22,364 nt of DNA from positions 1-22,364 of the forward strand of contig JAWXCJ010000321.1 of assembly GCA_034408875.1 (NCBI GenBank), read 5' to 3'. Below are positions 15,905 through 22,113 of this stretch, one piece after another. Made by a program: the position numbers and the translations under genes. Positions within the stretch are counted from its first letter, which is position 1. Each line of letters opens with the position of its first letter. The notes under the pieces were generated by a model. The model was not told the DNA's origin. It was given only the letters and a program-made list of their open reading frames with translations, and did no database searches. This DNA comes from JANNHK01 sp034408875. Lineage in GTDB: Bacteria > Actinomycetota > Acidimicrobiia > IMCC26256 > PALSA-610.

Positions 15905-17098
15905 CTAGAGATTCTCTTCGATCTCGACGGGGACGCTGTACTCGCCGGCGACGTCGGGCCCGAGGCCGACCGGCACCGCGTCGACGCCGAAGAGTTCGCG
16001 GAGCCACGACGTGACGACGTGCTTCACGATCGGGAACGTGTCCTCGACCGAGACCGCGGGCTCGAGGCAACCGTCCTCGCCGAGTGATCGGAACTGGGGC
16101 GCGGCGTCGAGGAACGGGCCGAGACCCGACGCGACCGCGACGCCGATGATGCCGGACCCGTTACCGAACGTGCAGAGGTCGCTGAACGCGAGGTGGCCCG
16201 CGCCCTCGATGATCCACAGCCGACTCGGCGCGGTCGCCGCGTCGAATGAGGGTCTCGTCGTCTCCTCGGCCGACACGATGCCGTCGAGCGAGCCGGCGAG
16301 AAACAGACTCGGCTTGTCGGGCAGAACGAGTGGCTCGTCCGACGCCGGAGCGTCGGGTCCGCCGAGACGCGCGCCCGACGCCATCGAGACATACCCGGCG
16401 ATACCGCCGTCGGGCGCGATGCCGAGCACCGTGCCACCACCGGCCGAGTGGCCTACTGCGGCAATCTGGTTGGTGGCGACGTGGCCCTCGAAGGGCGATC
16501 CGGCCGCCGCCTGTTCGGCTTCCATCAGCACCCGGGTCAACCGCAAGTCGTCGACGCTGTCGTTCGTCTCGATCGCCGTTCCCCCGAGGAACGTGTCGAG
16601 CGTGTGGAAGATGTCGCGACTCCAGTGGTCGGGCGCGGCGACGATCATCCCCCAGCTCGCCAAGTGCGCGGTCAAGAACGTCGACTGCTGACGGAACCCC
16701 GTGTAGCCGTGGCTGAACAGCACGAGCGGGAACTCGCCGTCGGCGACGTCGGCGTCGCGGGCGGCGGCGGTTGTGAACGTCGCGGGGATCTCGGCTGTCA
16801 GCAGTTGCGATACTGACGGCGGGATCAAATCGCGCACGTCGTAAGTGTCCTCGCCCGTCGAACCCTCGACCGCCGGGTACCAGACCTCGACCGGGATGGC
16901 GCCCTCGAGTTCGAGCGTCGTGACGCCCACCGGGTACGGGCCGGGTCCGGTGTACGCAGCCGCGGCCTCCGCGACCGACAGCGTCGTCGACGTCGTCTCT
17001 TCAACTTCAGGCGCGGCGGCGTCGTCATCGCCACCTCCGCACGCCGAGGTGACCAGGGCGAGGGTGGCCAGCGCGGCCACGAGAACTCTTACGCGCAT
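15905..17098 (-). CDS. Alpha/beta-hydrolase lipoprotein (PAF-AH/dienelactone-type)
   Basis: This 397-residue extracytoplasmic hydrolase starts with a lipoprotein signal (MRVRVLVAALATLALVTSAC, lipid Cys20) and an acidic, Thr-rich tether. The catalytic domain runs from about residue 50: VGVTTLELEGAIPVEVWYPA strand, FSHGYTGFRQQS oxyanion region, nucleophile S218 in GHSAGGG, Asp272 in FLAGSLDGIV and His302 in EGAGHLAFSD. The arrangement resembles platelet-activating-factor acetylhydrolase and related secreted esterases; an ester substrate is likely but not identified. ATG 17098 lies inside the end of the GH114 gene (10-nt overlap), so both are translated from one mRNA and exported. GTG upstream starts would shift into the GH114 gene and are rejected. 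Confidence 0.88.
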   Translation of the reverse strand: MRVRVLVAALATLALVTSACGGGDDDAAAPEVEETTSTTLSVAEAAAAYTGPGPYPVGVTTLELEGAIPVEVWYPAVEGSTGEDTYDVRDLIPPSVSQLLTAEIPATFTTAAARDADVADGEFPLVLFSHGYTGFRQQSTFLTAHLASWGMIVAAPDHWSRDIFHTLDTFLGGTAIETNDSVDDLRLTRVLMEAEQAAAGSPFEGHVATNQIAAVGHSAGGGTVLGIAPDGGIAGYVSMASGARLGGPDAPASDEPLVLPDKPSLFLAGSLDGIVSAEETTRPSFDAATAPSRLWIIEGAGHLAFSDLCTFGNGSGIIGVAVASGLGPFLDAAPQFRSLGEDGCLEPAVSVEDTFPIVKHVVTSWLRELFGVDAVPVGLGPDVAGEYSVPVEIEENL

Positions 17099-17919
17099 GG
17101 GGTCCACGGTTTCGCTTTGAGACTCATGGTCTTCTTGATGGCGCTGCGACCACCCGCGATCGCAGCCGGACAGAATCTCTTGAGCGCGGTCCCGTACTCG
17201 ATCTCGAGTACGGCCTGGCCGTGCGCGGTCCACGCGTCGTACACGCCGCACTCTTGGTACTGCCCGCACTGCTCGTTGATGGCGAAGTCGAAACTCGAAC
17301 GCAATGTGGCGGCCTGCTCGACGTCGTTCTTCAGCCCGACCGCGAGGCCGCGGGCGTGGGCGAGATCGGCGAGGGCGCGGTTGTACGAGAGCTGGTGCGC
17401 CGCGGTCAGCGGAAACCCGGTGTTGTTCGAGTAGCCGTCGACGTTGTCGAACTCGATCGCGTCGAACCCGGCGTCGACACACCTCGCGACGCGTGCGTCG
17501 ATGATCGGCAGCAGCGTCGACTGCGCGCGGATGTCGAGCCACTTCTCCCCCGGCCATCCGTTGGACTTGCCGAGCACGGCGGCGGGGAACGTGTTCTTGT
17601 CGGGGCGCCAGTTCTCGTAGGAACCGGCCGAGACGTAACACACGGCGCGCGCGTCCGCCGCGTGCACCCGATCGACGCCGAGCGTGTTGAGGGTGACACC
17701 GTCGGGCCGGTACAGATCGAAGTCGTAGACCTCGGGGCGCACACACATGCGCGACCCCGGAGGTTTCGTGCACACGTTCGCGTCGACGTCACCTTGGAGT
17801 TGGTACTGCCAGCGCGCGCCGAGCGGCGGTACCCACTCGACGTCGGCGTGCGCGTCGATCGGCACACCGACAGCGACCGCGAGGACCGCGGCCGCGACTG
17901 CATACCGGAGATGTCGCAT
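17089..17919 (-). CDS. GH114 family endo-alpha-1,4-polygalactosaminidase-like protein
   Basis: This 276-residue secreted protein has a signal peptide (residues 1-25, AAAVLAVAVGVPIDAHA). The GH114-type TIM-barrel signatures are visible: WQYQLQGDVD near 38-46, YDFDLY at 65-70, AVCYVSAGSYENWRPD at 92-107, and the core AIEFDNVDGYSNN at 154-166, followed by GLAVGLKND and FAINEQC. Known members cut alpha-1,4-galactosamine polymers of microbial exopolysaccharide; substrate here is inferred from family only. It overlaps the lipoprotein hydrolase by 10 nt, suggesting a joint role in deacylating and cutting an extracellular polymer (inference). ATG 17919 follows TACGGT by 8 nt and has no ribosome site. 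Confidence 0.88.
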   Translation of the reverse strand: MRHLRYAVAAAVLAVAVGVPIDAHADVEWVPPLGARWQYQLQGDVDANVCTKPPGSRMCVRPEVYDFDLYRPDGVTLNTLGVDRVHAADARAVCYVSAGSYENWRPDKNTFPAAVLGKSNGWPGEKWLDIRAQSTLLPIIDARVARCVDAGFDAIEFDNVDGYSNNTGFPLTAAHQLSYNRALADLAHARGLAVGLKNDVEQAATLRSSFDFAINEQCGQYQECGVYDAWTAHGQAVLEIEYGTALKRFCPAAIAGGRSAIKKTMSLKAKPWTPCA

Positions 17920-17927
17920 CGGGCGCG

Positions 17928-17933
17928 ACCGTA
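17928..17933 (-). promoter_or_regulatory. -10-like TACGGT before the GH114 gene
   Basis: TACGGT on the minus strand ends 8 nt before ATG 17919. A TTGAGG at 17954-17949 could be the -35, with a short 15-nt spacer. It fits in the 39-bp gap between this gene and the upstream minus-strand gene and suggests a leaderless mRNA. Confidence 0.45.
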
Positions 17934-17958
17934 GCCCAGCCCGGTCGACCTCAATGCC

Positions 17959-18588
17959 TCAGCGATCGTGGATCGCGAGACGGATGTCGTGTTCTTCGAA
18001 CGACGTGGGGATGATGTGGCCGTCGGAGATGCGCCGCACCCGGTAGCGACGGCCATGATCGTCGTCGATCACGTCCGCGACCTCGAAGCCGCCGGCCCAA
18101 CGATCGCCGAACCGGCACCGGACCTCGACAGCCCGTCGCAGTTCCGCGTCTTCGGCGTCCTCCGCGGCCGTGAGCGAGACCGTGTGCGCGGGCGCGAGGT
18201 CGGGACGCACGGTGCCGCCGATGATCGACGAACCCGTCGCACGCGCGTCGACCAACCGATCGGCGACGAGTCCGAGCACGTCGCGCAAGTAGACGCGTTC
18301 GCTCCGATCGGCTTCGAGTTGGTCGGCGATGCGCTGTTGCGAGTGCGAGATCGACTTCAACACGTCGATCAGTTCCATATCGCGCGGTGTCAGCGCCTGA
18401 CGGATGTCGTCGAGCGCGGGTCGGAGCTGGCGCTCGACCGCGGCTTGTCCTTCTCGGCGGGCGCCGTCGATCTCGTTCACGACGCGGCGCAACGCGCCTT
18501 CGAGGGTCGACGTGAGGGAAGCGCGTAAAGCCTCGACCTCGTTTCGCAGCGCGTCGAGGGGGTACATGGCCTTCGTACGCATTGACAT
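17959..18588 (-). CDS. Coiled-coil protein with C-terminal SH3/Tudor-like domain
   Basis: This 209-residue protein matches no family I can name. Residues about 10-110 are long charged helices with heptad-like spacing (LRNEVEALRASL, VNEIDGARREGQAAVERQL, ISHSQQRIADQLEADRSER), so it probably oligomerises. A linker leads to a compact beta-rich end at about 152-205 (VEVRCRFGDRWAGGFEVADV, RRYRVRRISDGHIIPTSFEEHDIR) that resembles small SH3/Tudor-like barrels. No signal peptide or membrane helix is seen, so it is likely cytosolic. ATG 18582 is an alternative start two codons inside. It lies downstream of the degenerate-GGDEF gene on the same strand with a 105-bp gap. Confidence 0.75.
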   Translation of the reverse strand: MSMRTKAMYPLDALRNEVEALRASLTSTLEGALRRVVNEIDGARREGQAAVERQLRPALDDIRQALTPRDMELIDVLKSISHSQQRIADQLEADRSERVYLRDVLGLVADRLVDARATGSSIIGGTVRPDLAPAHTVSLTAAEDAEDAELRRAVEVRCRFGDRWAGGFEVADVIDDDHGRRYRVRRISDGHIIPTSFEEHDIRLAIHDR

Positions 18589-18657
18589 CGCCTGCCTACT
18601 TCGCCAATTTCGACGCTGGGGACATCACCTGCACTGGACCGGGCCCGGCATTTGCAG

Positions 18658-18670
18658 TCGCCCGGCGGGC
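18658..18670 (-). terminator. Short G/C stem after the degenerate-GGDEF gene
   Basis: CGCCC-GGC-GGGCG forms a perfect 5-bp stem about 24 nt past the stop at 18694. It is short and has no T-tract, so termination is only a possibility. The surrounding 105-bp gap shows no other clear structure apart from a CCGGGCCCGG palindrome near 18640. Confidence 0.25.
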
Positions 18671-18693
18671 GGCTCACACAACGGTAACTGGGC

Positions 18694-19542
18694 CTACGCG
18701 AAAAAGGGGTGATGCCCGGGCGGATCGGGTGCAGCGTCTCGCGCCAGCGACTCCGATACCGCTACGTGCCGGTCGCGGGCCAGCGCGAGGGCCGCGGTCG
18801 CGTCGGTTGCCTCGTCGGGACAGTTCACGACGCTGTAGGTGAACGGCGGGCATACGGCGCTGTCGTTGCGTCCGACGGCCGAGGCCGCCCGCTCGAGAAT
18901 GACGCCGACCTCGTCGCCCGGCGCCAGCAGTAACACGAGCGCGAGTTCACGGCCGGGCAGCGAGAAGAGGCCGTCGTCGCGCCGCAGCGTGCGGAGCAAG
19001 CGCTCCTCAATGGCACCACTGTGCTCGGAACCCAACGGTTCGACGCGCACGAACGTGAACTCGCAACCCGTCCGGAGCGCGTGCGAGATCGCCGCATCGA
19101 AACGCTGCTCGAACGCTTCGCGCGCGCTGAGCGCGGTGCGAACGTCGTCGTCGACGGCGGGCAGGAGGCGGAGCGCGAGCCGGCATGCGTCGGTGACCAT
19201 CTCGGCGATGTCGCTACCCGGGTCGAGCGCCGGCTCGGCGTAGAGGCCGGGCGCCTGCGTCGCCAGGAACCCGTCGTCGTATTCGACGCGCCGCCCGGCC
19301 CGGAACAGTTGCCGGGCGAACGGCGGCTCGTCCATGACGACCGCGGCGCGCGTCAGTCCGAGTTCGGAGACAGCAACGTCGAGCACCGAGTAGAGCAGCC
19401 CCAGGCCGGCGTTTCGCTCTGCCAGCGCGTGCAGCAACCGGCGAGCGAGCCGCTCGGAAGGCGCCGAATCGAAGTCGGACGCCGGCGGTCCGGCGCGTTC
19501 ATCGTGCGTCAACTCGTTGTTCACCAGATCGGAGCCTTCCAC
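18694..19542 (-). CDS. GAF-like plus degenerate GGDEF domain protein
   Basis: With GTG 19542 this is a 282-residue cytosolic protein. Residues about 40-130 look like a GAF sensor (GLGLLYSVLDVAVSELGLTRAAVVMDE). Residues about 140-262 follow the diguanylate-cyclase fold: FEQRFDAAISHALRTGCEFTFVRVEPLG, IEERLLRTLRRDDGLFSLPGRELALVLLL, then SVVNCPDEATDATAALALARDR. Where active enzymes have GGDEF this has PGREL, so it should not make c-di-GMP; it may bind nucleotide or act as a scaffold. GTG 19542 follows GGGGGA closely. The frame stays open to ATG 19650, but that start would overlap the divergent DUF6325-like gene, so I prefer the shorter form. Confidence 0.7.
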   Translation of the reverse strand: MEGSDLVNNELTHDERAGPPASDFDSAPSERLARRLLHALAERNAGLGLLYSVLDVAVSELGLTRAAVVMDEPPFARQLFRAGRRVEYDDGFLATQAPGLYAEPALDPGSDIAEMVTDACRLALRLLPAVDDDVRTALSAREAFEQRFDAAISHALRTGCEFTFVRVEPLGSEHSGAIEERLLRTLRRDDGLFSLPGRELALVLLLAPGDEVGVILERAASAVGRNDSAVCPPFTYSVVNCPDEATDATAALALARDRHVAVSESLARDAAPDPPGHHPFFA

Positions 19543-19636
19543 AAATCCCCCGGGTTGGGTGCTGCGGCGGGCTGCCCACCGCAGGAGCCTGAACCGGAAC
19601 GCGCCCTGCGTCTCGATGCGCGAACGGCGGTTGCCA

Positions 19637-19928
19637 ATGTCCGACGACATCGACGAGCTCGGGCCGGTCGACTACATCGTCGTCGAGTTCCCGGGGAGCA
19701 AGCTCAACGGAGAGATCGCGGCCGCATTGGCCGACCTTGTCGACGGCGGTCTCACAGCCGCGGTGCTCATCTGGGAGAACACATGGGCGGTACCGTTCGC
19801 GACAGCCGTGCGACAGCCGTGCGACAGTCGTGCGACAGTCGGGCGGGCAACTCGTCGCGGGCCGCCGTATTCCGATCCAGGCGATCATCGCCGCGATCGA
19901 AGAATACGAAGCAAACGAGGGGAACTGA
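19637..19928 (+). pseudogene. DUF6325-like gene, central deletion plus repeat frameshift
   Basis: ATG 19637 opens MSDDIDELGPVDYIVVEFPG, the N-terminal signature I recall for the DUF6325 family of small actinobacterial proteins (about 150 residues). After ADLVDGGL (19751) it jumps to TAAVLIWENTWAVPFATAVRQ, the C-terminal third of the family, so roughly 55-65 residues are missing in frame. The C-terminal end SGGQLVAGRRIPIQAIIAAIEE is then found in another frame, ending at TGA 19926-19928, because an 11-bp unit is present four times (19799-19842). Two copies would restore the frame ATAVRQSGGQLVA. The unshifted frame continues with unrelated sequence to 19969. The family's function is unknown; in related genomes it sits beside a small SHOCT-type protein. 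Confidence 0.7.
19799..19842 (+). repeat. Tandem repeat, 11 bp x 4
   Basis: Four head-to-tail units: GCGACAGCCGT, GCGACAGCCGT, GCGACAGTCGT, GCGACAGTCGG. The unit length is not a multiple of three, so each gain or loss shifts the reading frame of the DUF6325-like gene. Two extra copies (22 bp) account exactly for the observed +1 shift relative to the expected protein. Confidence 0.9.
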
Positions 19929-19929
19929 C

Positions 19930-20106
19930 ATGGGCATTGCACGACGTCGTATACGCAGGGCCGCCGTGATCGGCCAGCACCGGTCGCACGTGCGACTAGC
20001 ACCACGTACGCCCACGGCCGATGACCAAGAGGGATTCACCTGTCGCATCGCCGAAGTCGAGCGTTTCGCCGACGAACTGGAGGATGAGCTACAGAGTGAT
20101 GAGTAG
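19930..20106 (+). CDS. Small basic protein downstream of the DUF6325-like gene
   Basis: A 58-residue frame starts at ATG 19930, one base past the preceding stop, with GAGGGG about 9 nt upstream. The N-terminus MGIARRRIRRAAVIGQHRSH is strongly basic, and the C-terminal half is acidic and helical (RIAEVERFADELEDEL). In related genomes DUF6325 genes are followed by a SHOCT protein beginning with a similar basic run, so this may be a shortened version of that; the SHOCT signature itself is not evident. It overlaps the convergent one-TM gene by 18 bp. Confidence 0.5.
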   Translation: MGIARRRIRRAAVIGQHRSHVRLAPRTPTADDQEGFTCRIAEVERFADELEDELQSDE

Positions 20107-20313
20107 CAGCGAGAAGATTGCGCCCACGAACAGCACGGCAACCACGGCGATGACGACGTACTTGACCACCGGCGACGCGCCACCCAGCCCGACCGTGTCG
20201 AACACAGCTTGTTGCTCTTCGTGCTGCAGTCGCTGGTTCGATGGAGCCGTTCCCGCCTTGGGAAGGTGCTGCGAGTGCTTGGGCTTTCTCGGCTTGCTTC
20301 CTTTGCTACCCAC
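20089..20313 (-). CDS. Small single-TM membrane protein
   Basis: This 74-residue protein has a basic N-terminus (GSKGSKPRKPKHSQHLPKAG), a Gln/Glu-rich middle and one C-terminal membrane helix (VVKYVVIAVVAVLFVGAIFSLLLITL, about 49-74). The basic end should face the cytoplasm, making it tail-anchored. It resembles short uncharacterised actinobacterial membrane proteins; no function is known to me. The start is GTG 20313, directly back-to-back with ATG 20314 of the divergent gene. Confidence 0.75.
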   Translation of the reverse strand: MGSKGSKPRKPKHSQHLPKAGTAPSNQRLQHEEQQAVFDTVGLGGASPVVKYVVIAVVAVLFVGAIFSLLLITL

Positions 20314-20910
20314 ATGCGCACGCTAGCCGCTGATCGCCGGTTCGCGCTCGGCGGAGTCGTCGGCCCGATCGCGTTCGTCGCGGCGTGGGCGATCGGCGGG
20401 TTCGTCGCCGACGACTACTCGCCGGTCGAGGACGCGATCAGCGAACTCGCGGCCGTGGGCGCGTCGACGCGACTCCTGATGACGACGGGTTTCGTCGCGT
20501 ACGGCATCGGCGTGGGTCTCTTCGCGGTCGCGCTGCGGCACGCGCTCCCGGGGAGAGCATGGCTGGCGGCCGCGGTCAGCGCACTCGCGACACTCGGGGT
20601 CGCCGCAACGCCGCTCGACCATTCGGCGTTCGTCGACGATCTGCACGGTGTGTTCGCCGGCACCGGCTATGTCGCCCTGGCCGCGCTTCCGCTCCTGGCG
20701 CGTCCGTATCTCTCGACGCCTCGTGCCCGAGGCGCGTCGGTCGTCGCGGCCGCGGTGTCGGGCGCGTGCCTGGCTCTCACCCTCACGGGCGATGCGCACG
20801 GGTTGTTCCAACGCGTGGGCCTCGGCGCGGGCGACATCTGGATCGTCGCCACTGCTATTGCATTGCTCGCTCGCAGCGCCCTTCGAGCCACGCTGCCGGC
20901 TGCGGACTGA
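20314..20910 (+). CDS. DUF998-like integral membrane protein
   Basis: This 198-residue protein has about five or six membrane helices, starting at GGVVGPIAFVAAWAIGGFVA (residues 12-31) and including FVAYGIGVGLFAVAL, AWLAAAVSALATLGVAA, GTGYVALAALPLLA and IWIVATAIALLARSA. The segment DDYSPVEDAISELAAVGASTRLLM after helix 1 and ATPLDHSAFVDDLHG between later helices fit the DUF998 family, whose function is not known. The frame is open further upstream to 20209 but that part overlaps the divergent gene, so ATG 20314 is used. No ribosome site is evident. Confidence 0.8.
   Translation: MRTLAADRRFALGGVVGPIAFVAAWAIGGFVADDYSPVEDAISELAAVGASTRLLMTTGFVAYGIGVGLFAVALRHALPGRAWLAAAVSALATLGVAATPLDHSAFVDDLHGVFAGTGYVALAALPLLARPYLSTPRARGASVVAAAVSGACLALTLTGDAHGLFQRVGLGAGDIWIVATAIALLARSALRATLPAAD
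20320..20325 (-). promoter_or_regulatory. -10-like TAGCGT before the one-TM protein gene
   Basis: TAGCGT on the minus strand ends 6 nt before GTG 20313 and lies inside codons 3-4 of the divergent DUF998-like gene. Both genes would therefore have to be transcribed with almost no leader, or one promoter must lie inside the other gene. Confidence 0.4.
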
Positions 20911-21219
20911 CGCGTCGCGGTTGTCGTCGGGCTTGTCGCCCCGCGGAACATCCCCGCGTGGAGCGCGAGGACCTGGGTCCAGCCGCTGACGCAGTGCAAC
21001 GCTTCCCACTGCCGCACCCGTTCGCGGTCGAGAGGCAGCTTCGATTCATAGACCCGCAGGTAGCGGCGGCGCATCAACGGCCCGGCGGCCTTGAGCGCGA
21101 GTCGCTCGGAAGCGCTGTTCGCGGCGACCGACGCGACGAGGAACAGGAGTCGAACCCGTCGCCGATGTCCCTACCCCCCCGATCCTCTCGCCGAGGGCGC
21201 CATCGCCGATGATGAGGTC
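20911..21219. other. Gene-poor 309-bp stretch
   Basis: No intact gene is supported here. The minus strand carries a possible phosphotransferase remnant, listed separately. A T-arm-like motif at 21143-21159 is not part of a foldable tRNA. No terminator or clear promoter for the next plus-strand gene was seen. Confidence 0.6.
20938..21170 (-). pseudogene. Possible phosphotransferase (APH-like) C-terminal remnant
   Basis: A minus-strand frame, open from a TAG at 21173-21171, includes MRRRYLRVYESKLPLDRER and VRQWEALHCVSGW. The pattern YE-x3-PLD-x2-R-x3-WEALH resembles the last helices of aminoglycoside phosphotransferase-like kinases. No start codon or kinase motifs (HGD, DxD) are present, and the frame runs on into an antisense shadow of the DUF998-like gene. 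If real, it is a decayed fragment. Chance resemblance in GC-rich DNA cannot be excluded. Confidence 0.3.
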
Positions 21220-22113
21220 GTGAAACGGCGCGGTGAAGCAGGGCTCTCGGCGTTGCTCGTCGTCGTTGCCGGCGCGCTCGTCGGCGGTGCGGCGATCGGC
21301 GCCGCGGCCGGCATCGCGACTGCGCCGGACCCGGAGGTCGTGGAGGCTCCCGACGAGGTCGCGGGAACCGTCACGCGACTGACCGTTGCCGCGGTGCGGT
21401 GCCCGGGCGGTGCTGTCGTCGCGACGTTCCACGACGGGGACCGGGTGCTCGCGACCGGACGCGACGCGAGCTCGACATGGATCGAGGTACGCGACCCGCA
21501 GAACCTGTCGGTGCGGGTGTGGATGGCGGCAGGCGTGCTCGACTCCGACACCGAGCTCGACCTTCCGGAGCGCGCGTGCGGCGGCACGACGGTAACAACC
21601 GTCGTGTCGGCGACGACGACCACGACCACCGCGAGTTCGACCACGACGACAACCCGGCCCGGAACGACAACGACGACACCGTCACCCACCCCGACGACCA
21701 GTGGCGGTGGACCGACACCGACGACAACGTCGACGCCCGGTCCGACGACGCCCGCCGACGTCGCTCCACCCGAGATCACACAGTTCGCGGCGTCGCGGAC
21801 GAACGTCATCGAAGACGACGCGGCGGTCTGCGGAACGAACGGCCTGACGCTCACTGTCACCGGAGTTGTCACCGACGCGGTCGGCGTCGCGTCGGTCAGC
21901 GTGAGTTGGGCGGTCGGCACCAAGAGCGGCACCACGACCGTCACCCAGAGCGGCACGTCGTACTCCGCGACGATCGGGCCGTTCGCAACCGACACGGTTG
22001 CGTACCCCACCGACGAGTTGCCCCTGACCATCACGATGGCGGCAGCCGACGCCGCGGGGAACCAAGCCTCGGCCAACACCACCGTCACCCTCTTCGACTG
22101 CACATTCATATGA
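21220..22113 (+). CDS. Membrane-anchored protein, SH3-like and Ig-like domains
   Basis: With GTG 21220 this is a 297-residue protein. Residues 8-35 are a hydrophobic signal anchor (LSALLVVVAGALVGGAAIGAA). Residues about 48-115 look like a small SH3-like barrel (VAAVRCPGGAVVATFHDGDRVLATG, STWIEVRDPQ, VRVWMAAGVL), with Cys61 and Cys120 able to pair. A Thr/Pro-rich linker spans about 123-180, and an Ig-like domain fills the rest (TLTVTGVVTDAVGVASVSVSW to the end, with Cys in VCGTNG and FDC). It is probably exposed on the cell surface; ligand unknown. The upstream open frame to 21091 lacks coding character. Its stop overlaps the next start (ATGA, 22110-22113), so the two are coupled. Confidence 0.75.
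   Translation: MKRRGEAGLSALLVVVAGALVGGAAIGAAAGIATAPDPEVVEAPDEVAGTVTRLTVAAVRCPGGAVVATFHDGDRVLATGRDASSTWIEVRDPQNLSVRVWMAAGVLDSDTELDLPERACGGTTVTTVVSATTTTTTASSTTTTTRPGTTTTTPSPTPTTSGGGPTPTTTSTPGPTTPADVAPPEITQFAASRTNVIEDDAAVCGTNGLTLTVTGVVTDAVGVASVSVSWAVGTKSGTTTVTQSGTSYSATIGPFATDTVAYPTDELPLTITMAAADAAGNQASANTTVTLFDCTFI

Noticed and set aside
21143..21159. tRNA T-arm-like motif on the minus strand (ACGGG-TTCGACT-CCTGT)
   Set aside because: No matching acceptor, D-arm or anticodon arm is present at the right distances, and the surrounding bases do not fold as a tRNA or tmRNA.
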